NCBI GenBank assembly: GCA_036399495.1
Contig: DASWMZ010000127.1
Span: forward strand, 1-64,000
From: Paradesertivirga sp036399495
Lineage (GTDB): Bacteria; Bacteroidota; Bacteroidia; Sphingobacteriales; Sphingobacteriaceae
DNA length: 64,000 nt
Direction of reading: 5' to 3'
Positions 9,230-17,697 of this stretch are shown here, piece by piece. Numbering within the stretch: position 1 is the first letter of the stretch; each line of letters starts with the position of its first letter. A program made the translations under genes and the position numbers. A model generated the notes under the pieces. The model saw only the letters and a program-made list of their open reading frames with translations, had not been told where the DNA came from and did not search any database.

Positions 9230-9742
9230 ATGGATAAAGATGTATTATTTTTTGAAAAGCAGAAGTTTAACCAGTGGTGGCTATGGCTGCTATTGCTCCT
9301 GGTAAATGGGCTGTTCTTCTTTGGCTTTTATAAGCAAGTTTTATGTGGCCAACAGTTTGGAAACAAACCGATGAGTAACAATGGTTTGATGGTTGCCTGT
9401 ATTCTCAGCGTTTTAATTACCATTCTTATTTATAACCACCGCCTTGAAACCTGGATAACAAAAGATGGTATCTATGTAAGATTCTTTCCATTTCACCTTT
9501 CTTTTAAACACTTTACGTGGGATACAATTTCTAAATCTTTTGTTAGGGAATATAATCCAATCGGCGAGTATGGAGGCTGGGGCTTAAGATTAGGGCTCTT
9601 TGGTGTTGGGAATGCCTATAATGTTTCCGGAAACAAAGGCTTACAAATAGAATTTTTCAATCGGAAAAAATTGCTAATAGGAACTAAAAAGCCCCAAGAA
9701 ATAACAGCAGTATTGGACGAGGTTAAACAATTTAAGAAGTAA
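9230..9742 (+). CDS. Membrane protein with PH-like cytosolic domain (DUF6141-like)
   Basis: 170 residues. Two transmembrane helices (about 16-35 and 51-69) are followed by a beta-rich domain (about 75-165) with ITKDGIYVRFFPFH, WDTISKSFVREYNPIGEYGGWGLR and LQIEFFNRKKLLIGTKKP. This is the arrangement of small bacterial PH-domain membrane proteins. The family assignment is from the general pattern only. No enzymatic motif. A probable member of the 8.3-10 kb transcription series. Confidence 0.75.
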   Translation: MDKDVLFFEKQKFNQWWLWLLLLLVNGLFFFGFYKQVLCGQQFGNKPMSNNGLMVACILSVLITILIYNHRLETWITKDGIYVRFFPFHLSFKHFTWDTISKSFVREYNPIGEYGGWGLRLGLFGVGNAYNVSGNKGLQIEFFNRKKLLIGTKKPQEITAVLDEVKQFKK

Positions 9743-9759
9743 AGTTTTTTAACAATATT

Positions 9760-10047
9760 ATGAACTACACCGAATTTATTACAAGCCTGCGAGACTCTAT
9801 TCCTCATGTCGGACTATCTGTCTATTCTCAAGCTATGTGGTTTGATGCAAAGGGGGATTGGGAAAAAGCTCATGAATTGGTGCAGGATCTTAATGATAAA
9901 TCCGCTGCTCATATCCATGCGTATTTACATCGTAAAGAAGGCGACCTTTTCAATGCCGATTATTGGTATCGCAGGGCGGGTAAAAGCAGACCGGTTGTTA
10001 GTTTAAAAGAGGAATGGACGCAGATAGTTGAACAGACCTTGGCTTAA
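9760..10047 (+). CDS. Conserved hypothetical protein, helical (SEL1/TPR-like)
   Basis: 95 residues, soluble and mostly helical. Patterns such as AMWFDAKGDWEKAHELVQ and HRKEGDLFNADYWYRRAG resemble degenerate tetratricopeptide or SEL1 helices, with a conserved-looking WYRRAGKSRP motif. No catalytic residues and no signal peptide. It starts 17 bases after the preceding membrane-protein gene. Function not recognised. Confidence 0.7.
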   Translation: MNYTEFITSLRDSIPHVGLSVYSQAMWFDAKGDWEKAHELVQDLNDKSAAHIHAYLHRKEGDLFNADYWYRRAGKSRPVVSLKEEWTQIVEQTLA

Positions 10048-10088
10048 ATTTTAATATTTCCAACTAGCATTGAAAGATAACGTTTATT

Positions 10089-10931
10089 CTAAAATGGCAC
10101 TCTTTGAAGTGGTTTCAGCCTTTCACTATATTGAAATAACAAGTACACCTCAAGGATCTCGGCAGGTATTAATACTACTAAACCAAATGGTGACAATGCA
10201 ACGGTTATAAACATAAGGCCTGCGATAATCTCCAGGTAGCCGGAATAATTGGCTGCCCGTCCAAAAGATTCTTTTATTCTTATTAATCCTAAGCCAAAAA
10301 TTATTTCGACAATTCCAAAGCTTATAGCTTTTGCAACCAAGAATCCTTTCAAATCAGATTCGTCCCATCCAAGCGAAAAAATATCGAAAATATAGTTTAA
10401 CAAAAAGACACTGAGAAACAGGTATGCGCCATACGTAAGCAAATTATTATGGTGCTTGTAACCCATGATGATGAAGCCTCTGGCGAATAAGGCATACGCA
10501 GCCATTGCAATAACTTTAATCATTATATAAGCTGGGCTAGCCACAGACAGGGCTCCATTTTTAAAAAAATCGTATTCAAATGCCGATTCCGGAAATCCGG
10601 TCAAAAAGTATATTATCCCCGCTATCCAGGCTAGATTTAACTGCAATGCGATAGTATTGGGATCTTTTAAATCTGTAAAGATCGCCCTGTAAATCCAAGA
10701 GTTTGTTTTCTCTTCGCCTAAGCTTGAAGTTGGTGAGGAAAATGTATTCCAATCACAATCAAGTGCTTCAGCAATCAATTTAAGAGTTAGCGGTCTCGGA
10801 GTTACGTCGCCTGATTCGATTCGCTGTATTGTCCTTACCGTGACATTACATTTTTGAACTAAATCTTCTTGCGTAATACCTTTTTCTTTGCGAATCTCCG
10901 CGAGCTTTATCCCCAGTTCAGGTTGTTTCAT
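10089..10931 (-). CDS. XRE-family HTH protein with C-terminal membrane domain
   Basis: 280 residues from the ATG at 10931 (a TTG seven codons upstream is less likely). The N-terminal helix-turn-helix (about 4-60) reads IRKEKGITQEDLVQKCNVTVRTIQRIESG, a typical XRE/Cro DNA-binding unit. The rest (about 85-275) contains about five hydrophobic helices that look DoxX- or DUF4345-like. This suggests a DNA-binding domain tethered to the inner membrane that could sense membrane or envelope state. The target is unknown. It is convergent with the gene at 9760 and divergent from efp. Confidence 0.8.
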   Translation of the reverse strand: MKQPELGIKLAEIRKEKGITQEDLVQKCNVTVRTIQRIESGDVTPRPLTLKLIAEALDCDWNTFSSPTSSLGEEKTNSWIYRAIFTDLKDPNTIALQLNLAWIAGIIYFLTGFPESAFEYDFFKNGALSVASPAYIMIKVIAMAAYALFARGFIIMGYKHHNNLLTYGAYLFLSVFLLNYIFDIFSLGWDESDLKGFLVAKAISFGIVEIIFGLGLIRIKESFGRAANYSGYLEIIAGLMFITVALSPFGLVVLIPAEILEVYLLFQYSERLKPLQRVPF

Positions 10932-11103
10932 TTGATTATTATCTGATTGCAAGTATAACTGATCATGAATTGGATAACGAAGAATTTAGCCCGTAATCGA
11001 CCCGACATTTACCCGACAAGTGCTTTTACACTATTGAAATTCCAATCTTCTGTGGGGAATCAAAAAACCTCCTATATTTACCCCCTTATACAAATCACAC
11101 TCT

Positions 11104-11664
11104 ATGGCCAAAGCGTCGGAAGTAAAAACAGGAAATATATTACGCTACAACAGCGAATTGGTAACCGTTGAAGAAATGTTGCATCGCACACCTGGAAAAG
11201 GTGGTGCTTTTTATTTAGGCAAATTCCGAAATATTAAAACCGGAAAAATTGTTGAAGCACGCTTAGGAACCGACGATCAGGTGGAGATTTGTCGCGTAGA
11301 AACAAATGACTATCAATATCTATATCCCGAAGGCGAGTACTTTGTAATTATGGATAATGTATCTTTTGAGCAGTTTAATATTCAAAAATCACTGTTTGGA
11401 CCATCAGCAAAGTTTATTACAGAAGGTATGAATGTTATCGTTTCTTTCGAAAGCGAAGAAGCTATCATGGCGCAAGCACCAAACTTTGTTGAATTGGAAA
11501 TAACTTACGCTGAGCCGGCTGTGAAAGGTGATACATCATCGGGCGCACAGAAATATGCTACTACCGAAAATGGCATCGAAATAAAAGTGCCGTTGTTTGT
11601 TAACCAGGGAGATAAAATTAAAGTAGACACACGTACGGGGGAATATATTGAGCGGGTTAAATAA
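11104..11664 (+). CDS. efp: Translation elongation factor P
   Basis: 186 residues with the three beta-barrel domains of EF-P. It relieves ribosome stalling at polyproline by binding between the P and E sites. Domain I carries the tip loop TPGKGGAF with Lys32 at the position of E. coli Lys34. Domain II holds NDYQYLYPEGEYFVIMD, and domain III ends TRTGEYIERVK, close to the family signature. No EpmA/B-type modification genes are nearby. The tip with Lys and two Gly differs from the Arg/Asn-type tip I associate with related sphingobacterial EF-P proteins, so a second paralogue elsewhere is possible. Confidence 0.95.
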   Translation: MAKASEVKTGNILRYNSELVTVEEMLHRTPGKGGAFYLGKFRNIKTGKIVEARLGTDDQVEICRVETNDYQYLYPEGEYFVIMDNVSFEQFNIQKSLFGPSAKFITEGMNVIVSFESEEAIMAQAPNFVELEITYAEPAVKGDTSSGAQKYATTENGIEIKVPLFVNQGDKIKVDTRTGEYIERVK

Positions 11665-11705
11665 TTTATCTTCAATGCCACAAAAAATAATATATAAACG
11701 TCTAA

Positions 11706-12332
11706 ATGAACCCACATTTATATTTAAAAAAAATCTTCCCTTTTTTACTAATTCTCCAATCAATAAATTCCTTTGCACTAGAAGCTGATACGGTATTAAA
11801 ACGATCTAATACGAAGCTGAATCTAGAGATTTCTGGAGTAAGTGGTACATTTGAGAAGCAGTTATCGAAAAAAGTAACACTCGTTTCTGAATTGGGAATG
11901 AGGACGGGAAATGGTCTTTACTTATCTTCGTATGATTTTGCCGAAGGATGGAAAATTTATAATTTGTTTGTAGGGCTGGAAGGTCGCTATTACTACAATT
12001 TGAATAAGCGATTACACGAAAAAAAGTCTGTAGCGAGTAATTCGGCGAATTTCTTAAGTCTCGGTGTCAATTATGGTTTTAAGCCTTTTATCTCAAGCGA
12101 GATAATCAGGAGGGAAACGTTTGATATAAATGGGCAGCGCTTTATTTCCGAAATACCTGTTGAAGAATATTCACTACTTTCTGTGTCGCCAAGCTGGGGA
12201 TTTCAACGCAAGATTGGCAATCATTTTAGTTTAGAATCAAATTTCGGTTTAGACTTTAGTTATTTTAGTAACGACTTAAATTTTGTGGTTGGCCCTGCAA
12301 TTGGATTTCGTTTTGGTTATATAATCGAGTAA
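11706..12332 (+). CDS. Secreted outer-membrane beta-barrel-like protein, unknown
   Basis: 208 residues with a signal peptide (hydrophobic 9-24, probable cleavage after SFA). The mature part has alternating strands such as LEISGVSGTFEKQLSKKV, SFLSLGVNYGFKP-like stretches and a final GFRFGYIIE, ending in aromatic-rich strands as outer-membrane barrels do. No family recognised. It begins 41 bases after efp and may be read through from it. Role unknown. Confidence 0.7.
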   Translation: MNPHLYLKKIFPFLLILQSINSFALEADTVLKRSNTKLNLEISGVSGTFEKQLSKKVTLVSELGMRTGNGLYLSSYDFAEGWKIYNLFVGLEGRYYYNLNKRLHEKKSVASNSANFLSLGVNYGFKPFISSEIIRRETFDINGQRFISEIPVEEYSLLSVSPSWGFQRKIGNHFSLESNFGLDFSYFSNDLNFVVGPAIGFRFGYIIE

Positions 12333-12550
12333 TGGCATCTATATAACCCCTCGTACAGGGCTATAACCGAACTTTAAACCTGGCTGAAGCGGATACCGGC
12401 CAAAGCGGATAAGGCCCGTGCAGTATGAGCAAAAGACAGGGCTTTCTTTCCCAAGAACCTTCAACCTCTTTTCCAATAAAATTGATTTTTACAAAAGATC
12501 CATTATCTTAAAATTCATTCCGGTTTGTATCTTTAAGCTTTCGATTTGAG

Positions 12551-13723
12551 TTGAAAGTTTTTTTTATAAACCTGGTTTTTAGCACCTTCATTTGCTATTT
12601 ATGCGCCTGCAATAATAATGGTGGGCAGCAAAAATCAGTTACAGATTCGATTGACGAAACAGTGGCTGCATTGCCCTTACAGGTTAAGAGTCCGCCAGAT
12701 AACCCAAGCACACCTCAAAAAATAGAACTTGGCAGGCTGTTGTTTTATGACCCTATTTTATCTGGCGATAAAGATGTATCGTGTGCATCATGTCACCATC
12801 CCGAATACGGATATGCCGAAGGCCTGGAGCTTTCAATTGGTGTAAATGGGACTGGCTTAGGAGAGATGCGGCGCTTTAATGAGCCAAACAATATTCCCTT
12901 CACCAAACGAAATTCGCAATCGATTTTAAATACTGCATTTAATGGTATTGATACGAAGGGTAATTACGACCCGAAAAAGGCACCAATGTTCTGGGATTTA
13001 CGTACTCAAAGTCTTGAACTACAATCGCTAAGACCAATTACATCTTTGGAGGAAATGCGAGGGATGGCTCATGAAGAATCTATTGAGTTAGATAGTATTG
13101 CTGACCGATTAAAAGCCAATGCTGAATATCAAGAGCTTTTTAAAGAAGCGTTTGGAGGAAATGAAGCAATTACGATTCTAAACCTTTCAAAAGCAATTGC
13201 AGCGTTTGAGCGCACCCTTATTGCGAATAACTCGCCCTTTGATAAGTTTATGCGCGGCGATAAAACTACCTTAAATACCATGGAGCAAGAAGGATTTGCG
13301 GTTTTTAAGCAAGCAGGATGCGCGAAGTGTCATAATGGTCCGATGTTCTCTGACTTTAAACTCCATGTTTTAGGTGTGCCCGATAATGAAAAGTTGCTAA
13401 AGCCCGACTTAGGTGGGGGCGATAAAGATGCCTTTCGTACACCCACGCTTCGAAACCTAAGATACACGGATCCTTACATGCATAATGGCACGCTCAAAAC
13501 GCTTGAAAATGTGATGGAACTTTATGAAGATGTTGCTGGTTTAAAGTCACGTAATCCCAGAATTTCATCTGATCACCTCGACCCAATAGCACGTAAAAGC
13601 AAAATAACCCAAAGGGATTTCAGGTTAATTATCGAATTCCTAAATACTCTAAATGATGATAAGTTTGATAGAACAATTCCGAAACGTGTGCCAAGTGGAT
13701 TAAAGGTAGGCGGGAATATTTAG
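12551..13723 (+). CDS. Di-haem cytochrome c peroxidase family lipoprotein
   Basis: 390 residues from a TTG start. No ATG is available upstream in frame, and the TTG yields an intact lipoprotein signal (LCAC, lipidated Cys20). Two c-type haem sites: CASCH at 78-82 and CAKCH at 257-261, the layout of the CcpA/MauG family. The C-terminal TPTLRNLRYTDPYMHNGTLKTLENV stretch is characteristic of the family. It probably reduces hydrogen peroxide, or oxidises a protein partner, at the periplasmic face. Convergent with the MFS gene, overlapping its stop by four bases. A single-gene unit as far as seen. Confidence 0.9.
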   Translation: MKVFFINLVFSTFICYLCACNNNGGQQKSVTDSIDETVAALPLQVKSPPDNPSTPQKIELGRLLFYDPILSGDKDVSCASCHHPEYGYAEGLELSIGVNGTGLGEMRRFNEPNNIPFTKRNSQSILNTAFNGIDTKGNYDPKKAPMFWDLRTQSLELQSLRPITSLEEMRGMAHEESIELDSIADRLKANAEYQELFKEAFGGNEAITILNLSKAIAAFERTLIANNSPFDKFMRGDKTTLNTMEQEGFAVFKQAGCAKCHNGPMFSDFKLHVLGVPDNEKLLKPDLGGGDKDAFRTPTLRNLRYTDPYMHNGTLKTLENVMELYEDVAGLKSRNPRISSDHLDPIARKSKITQRDFRLIIEFLNTLNDDKFDRTIPKRVPSGLKVGGNI

Positions 13724-14949
13724 TTGGTATTTGGGTTTGATTTCACATCTACGCGCTTAAGACGGGTATGCAATTTGGTTACAAACAAAACACTGAGTAG
13801 TGTTACTGCAATCCCAATATAACCTGTAACTTCATAATGCAGTATGGCGTTTGAAGGAGTTTTCACTACTATCAAGCCAGCCAGAATCGAAGCTATACCC
13901 ACAAAAATTTGCTGAACAGAGGAGTTGATACTCATAAAGCTTCCTCGCCTTTCGGCGGATACTACATTACTTACCATCGCCTGGGCGGGAATCATTCTGC
14001 CGGATGAAACTACAAACCAAAATCCGGTAACGCATAAAACAAGGTAAAAAGGAATATCCGGAAGGTTAGTAATAACAGCGATTGGTATTATTGCCACAAG
14101 TGCCATGATAATAAATAAACGATGCTTGCCAATTTTATCAGCAATTCGTCCCATTAAAGGAGATGTTACCAACGTAAGTGCGCCGCCAACCATATATACC
14201 ATAGGCGTTTGAAGCTTACTAAACCCTTTGTTAAATTCCATAAATGGGTTTAGGAAGGGAATTATCAGGAAATGTCCTAACATGATTGACGCCGATAAGG
14301 CTAAAGCTAAAACCTGGTTTTTATCTCTCCCAATGTCTTTCAACAGCGTTATCGGATCAACCTTTTTTGAAGTATCCGACTGAATATGCGTATCCATTTT
14401 AGGTAAGTATCTTATCAAAAATGGGATCAGTAAAACCCCAAAGCCAGCTACAAAAAAGAAAGGTCCATGCCAGTTGAAAATGTTAGCCAGATACAATGAA
14501 AACGGCACCCCAAACACAGAGGCTACCGCGAATGCAGCCATAATAATTCCCATTGCCGTTCCACGTCTTTCATATGGCACTAAGTCCGCCACTATAGATA
14601 ATACTTGTGCTCCAATCAATCCTCCAAAAATGCCTGCTACTATTCTGGAAACTAATAATATGATATAGGAAGGTGAAATAGCACAACAAAATGTACCAAT
14701 TAAAAATCCCGCGAAAGCGTATAGCAAAACCTTTTTGCGATCGTATTTGTCGACGAAGAACGCTGCAAAAAAACCGGATATACCTGCACTGAAGGTGTAA
14801 GCAGCCACCAGCATAGAAAACTGTTTTGAAGATATATCGAAATACGGCATGAGGTAATTGCCCAAAGGCATCATGATCATAAAATCGAGAATATGGGTGA
14901 AGTTTAATGCGGCAAGCAATAGCAGAATAATCTTCTCTTTAGTGAACAT
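13720..14949 (-). CDS. MFS transporter (DHA1-type)
   Basis: 409 residues with the twelve-helix pattern of the major facilitator superfamily. Loop 2-3 contains the MFS motif A-like FVDKYDRKKVLLYAF and loop 8-9 a second copy, GRIADKIGKHRLF. The arrangement resembles the drug:H+ antiporter 1 subfamily of exporters in the inner membrane. The substrate cannot be told from sequence. Its 3' end overlaps the convergent peroxidase gene by four bases. No regulator adjacent. Confidence 0.88.
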   Translation of the reverse strand: MFTKEKIILLLLAALNFTHILDFMIMMPLGNYLMPYFDISSKQFSMLVAAYTFSAGISGFFAAFFVDKYDRKKVLLYAFAGFLIGTFCCAISPSYIILLVSRIVAGIFGGLIGAQVLSIVADLVPYERRGTAMGIIMAAFAVASVFGVPFSLYLANIFNWHGPFFFVAGFGVLLIPFLIRYLPKMDTHIQSDTSKKVDPITLLKDIGRDKNQVLALALSASIMLGHFLIIPFLNPFMEFNKGFSKLQTPMVYMVGGALTLVTSPLMGRIADKIGKHRLFIIMALVAIIPIAVITNLPDIPFYLVLCVTGFWFVVSSGRMIPAQAMVSNVVSAERRGSFMSINSSVQQIFVGIASILAGLIVVKTPSNAILHYEVTGYIGIAVTLLSVLFVTKLHTRLKRVDVKSNPNTN

Positions 14950-15076
14950 AAAGGATCTTTATTAATTTCAATATTAATAAAATGAAGCGTCTTGAGTTGG
15001 ATATGCTTTAAATGATGACGGAAATCTGTTTATATATTAATCGAGACATTCTGGGCGATATTGATTTGTAAAATTC

Positions 15077-15763
15077 CTACGGCCGCCTAAACGTTTTTAT
15101 CGCTAATACCCATTCTTTTCGATTGCAAATCTTACAAGTACGGGAATGATCAAGCTCTTCTACATTTCCACAATAAGTACAGGCATATACTCCCGGTTGC
15201 GAAATATCAACAGACTTTTTATGATATAAATCAGGGTAAAGAGGAAGCCCTGGCTTAACATCCTTATCATTAAAGTAAAGTAGGCTAACATTTCCTGATG
15301 TTTCGAGGATAGCATTTCGAATTTGGCCCAAATGCTCGATGCTGTTTACCCTAAGCTCCGCAAAAAACTCATCCTGTGAAAGGTCTTCTTTGTTGAAATC
15401 TTCGATCGAAAATTTACCTTCCCTAATAACATAAATTGGTTTACCTTCAATTAACTGCTCAAACGGCAAATATTTTCCACTTAACCAGGTAACTGTTCTG
15501 TATAAGCCTACTATTACAATGAAGACAATCAAGGCAGGTATAATTCCAACATCATTATAAAGCATCGGGTCTCCGGCAGCCGAACCTAAGCCAATAATAA
15601 TAACGAGTTCAAAAATGGACAACTGCTTAATTCCTCTTTTGCCAGACATACGCAATGCTATCAATATAAAGCAAAACATAATACATGAGCGTAGCAGTAC
15701 TTCCAGCAAGAAATCCCAGGGCTGGTCTCCAATAAGAATATTGTGAATATCTGGTAGCTGCAT
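15077..15763 (-). CDS. DUF421/YetF-like membrane protein with C-terminal zinc ribbon
   Basis: 228 residues. Three hydrophobic N-terminal helices (about 18-38, 46-66, 74-92) and the cytoplasmic domain (about 95-190) with GKPIYVIREGKF and LSQDEFFAELRVNSIEHLGQIRNAILE match the YetF/DUF421 family. The last 35 residues add a probable zinc ribbon (CTYCGN and CKICNRKEW). YetF relatives are membrane proteins of poorly known function. A stand-alone minus-strand gene, divergent from the GH39 gene across a 171-base spacer holding a near-perfect palindrome at 15823-15841. Confidence 0.87.
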   Translation of the reverse strand: MQLPDIHNILIGDQPWDFLLEVLLRSCIMFCFILIALRMSGKRGIKQLSIFELVIIIGLGSAAGDPMLYNDVGIIPALIVFIVIVGLYRTVTWLSGKYLPFEQLIEGKPIYVIREGKFSIEDFNKEDLSQDEFFAELRVNSIEHLGQIRNAILETSGNVSLLYFNDKDVKPGLPLYPDLYHKKSVDISQPGVYACTYCGNVEELDHSRTCKICNRKEWVLAIKTFRRP

Positions 15764-15822
15764 TAATCTAATAAAACTTAAAAGTGCATTTAGTTCAAAT
15801 GCGGCATTTTGGTCTAATACCT

Positions 15823-15841
15823 CTAATCTTTAAAGGATTAG
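15823..15841. promoter_or_regulatory. 19-base near-palindrome between YetF-like and GH39 genes
   Basis: CTAATC at 15823-15828 pairs with GATTAG at 15836-15841, and TTTAAA lies between. Only one position (T against G) breaks the symmetry. It lies 60 bases upstream of the YetF-like start and about 105 upstream of the GH39 start, where a repressor or activator could act. No regulator gene is adjacent. Function is inference from symmetry and position. Confidence 0.3.
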
Positions 15842-15946
15842 TGCAACATAGGTTTAATACTTGTATTTATGAATATAAACATCCAAATTATATTTAGTTT
15901 AGTTGCAGGTTATAAATCCATAGTTTCTTTTTAAATGATCATTAGC

Positions 15947-17581
15947 ATGAAATTCCAAAAATCTGTAATCCTTGTACTCCTTCTTTGCGCTTTAACGGCC
16001 GGTTATAGCCAGGTAAGTACTCTCAAAATAATTTCCCCTACCAAGCAAGAGCAATTGAATATGCCGTGGCGAAACATTATCGCGGTTGGTCGGGCAAATA
16101 ATTTGCTTCGCGCAGATATTCTGGAGCATCTTGCTTATGCCCAAAAAATAATGGGATATCGATTCTGCCGCTTTCATGCAATTTTCGATGATGAAATGGA
16201 TGTTGTTAAACGCGATGAGAAGACAGGAAAACTTATTTTTCAATGGCACCAGGTAGATCAGGTTTATGATGCATTACTTAAGTTGGGAATAAAACCGTTT
16301 GTGGAACTTAATCCTATGCCGAAGGTAATGGCATCCGGTACCCAGGATATGTTCAACTATAAAATGAATGTAACTCCACCTAAGTCTTACGACGAATGGG
16401 AGTATTTGGTGTATTCATTTACCCAACACATGGTAGAACGATACGGCATAGATGAAGTACGCTCCTGGTATTTTGAAGTATGGAACGAGCCTAATCTTTC
16501 AGGATTTTGGGGCGGTACGCAGGATGAATATTTTAAACTTTATACCGCTAGTGCCAAAGCGGTAAAGCGAGTTGATCCTAAAATCCGAATTGGTGGGCCG
16601 GCATCCTCAAAGGGAAACTGGATCAAAGAAATTATTAATTACACCACAAAAAATAAGGTTCCGCTTGATTTTGTTTCAACGCACTTATATCCGCAGGATG
16701 AGCAAGTTCAATACCCGGATAGAAAAGGAAGTCCACATAAGATCGGCGACTTTTTCAGTTACACGGTAAAGGAAGTAGAACAATGGGTTAGAGAATCGGC
16801 AAGGCCGGATTTAGAAATCCACTGGACAGAATGGAACACTCAAACCGCCGCTTCGGCAAAGCAAATAACCTGGGGCGATAATATTTATGTTGATAATTTA
16901 TACGCTGCGTCTTTCATTGTAAGAAACTGCCTGGAGCTTGATAAGTCAGCCAAAAGCTTTGCTTATTGGGTGGTTAGCGATATTTTTGATGAAGGCGGAA
17001 TTCCACATGCGCCATTTTCTAATACTTACGGATTAATATCTATACATGGCATTCCAAAAGCGTCTTTCAATGCTTTTCGCTTTTTGAGAAAGATGACGGG
17101 TAATATTCAGACAGTAGTGAATAAGAAAAATTACCCTGATGGCACTGGAGTGATTGTTACAAAAGAACAGGGTCTTACCAAAATCTTATTGTGGAATCAA
17201 AATTTTGTAGAAAAATCAGTTTTAAATAATTGGGACGGTAGTATTGATGTGCCCCTCGAAAAAGATACAGTCTATAATTCTATCCGGATGACTATCGGTC
17301 TGGCTCAAGGTAGTGTTTGGGAAAGCTGGCAGGTAATGGGAACGCCTTTAAATCTTACAAATACGCAGTATGAGTTTTTGAAAGCAAAATCGGAACTTGG
17401 ATTTGCCCAAAAACTTATTACTTCAAAGAATAAGCAGGCAACAATTAGTTTTACTTTAAAACCGGGCGAAGTACAGTACATAGAAATAAATCCTCAAACA
17501 CAATCGGCTATAAAGCGAGTGCTGGATCCGGCAGAGCTAAAAAGGTGGGAAGAGGCGCAGAGTGGATTAAGCAATAATTAG
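15947..17581 (+). CDS. GH39-type glycoside hydrolase (beta-xylosidase-like)
   Basis: 544 residues from the ATG that gives a clean signal peptide (MKFQKSVILVLLLCALTAGYSQ). An in-frame ATG four codons earlier is possible. A TIM-barrel clan GH-A enzyme: acid/base Glu181 in VWNEPNLSGFW and nucleophile Glu295 in IHWTEWNTQ. The family includes beta-xylosidases and alpha-L-iduronidases. Beta-xylosidase-like activity is the likeliest, but the substrate is not proven. A C-terminal beta domain (about 400-530) follows. It is exported, probably periplasmic. There is no SusCD pair or sugar transporter next to it, so it stands alone. A terminator follows. Confidence 0.88.
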   Translation: MKFQKSVILVLLLCALTAGYSQVSTLKIISPTKQEQLNMPWRNIIAVGRANNLLRADILEHLAYAQKIMGYRFCRFHAIFDDEMDVVKRDEKTGKLIFQWHQVDQVYDALLKLGIKPFVELNPMPKVMASGTQDMFNYKMNVTPPKSYDEWEYLVYSFTQHMVERYGIDEVRSWYFEVWNEPNLSGFWGGTQDEYFKLYTASAKAVKRVDPKIRIGGPASSKGNWIKEIINYTTKNKVPLDFVSTHLYPQDEQVQYPDRKGSPHKIGDFFSYTVKEVEQWVRESARPDLEIHWTEWNTQTAASAKQITWGDNIYVDNLYAASFIVRNCLELDKSAKSFAYWVVSDIFDEGGIPHAPFSNTYGLISIHGIPKASFNAFRFLRKMTGNIQTVVNKKNYPDGTGVIVTKEQGLTKILLWNQNFVEKSVLNNWDGSIDVPLEKDTVYNSIRMTIGLAQGSVWESWQVMGTPLNLTNTQYEFLKAKSELGFAQKLITSKNKQATISFTLKPGEVQYIEINPQTQSAIKRVLDPAELKRWEEAQSGLSNN

Positions 17582-17635
17582 ATAAGTAAATCCTGTTCCT
17601 CGGTGAAAACCATTACAAGATAATACAGAATAATA

Positions 17636-17661
17636 AAAAAGTCCGATATGTGTCGGACTTT
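17636..17661 (+). terminator. Intrinsic terminator after the GH39 gene
   Basis: Hairpin with arms AAAGTCCGA (17638-17646) and TCGGACTTT (17653-17661) around TATGTG, preceded by A-rich and followed by T/A-rich sequence. It sits between the convergent GH39 and C-terminal protease genes and may serve both. Confidence 0.8.
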
Positions 17662-17697
17662 ATTAATTACATAAGGCTTATGTTTAACTAAATATTA

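Noticed and set aside
10965..11171. Plus-strand 68-codon frame upstream of efp
   Set aside because: Runs into the efp start in another frame, low-complexity content, no motif.
12333..12550. AAGCGGAT short repeat and GC-richer patch before the peroxidase gene
   Set aside because: Too short for a repeat family, no frame, no hairpin of note.
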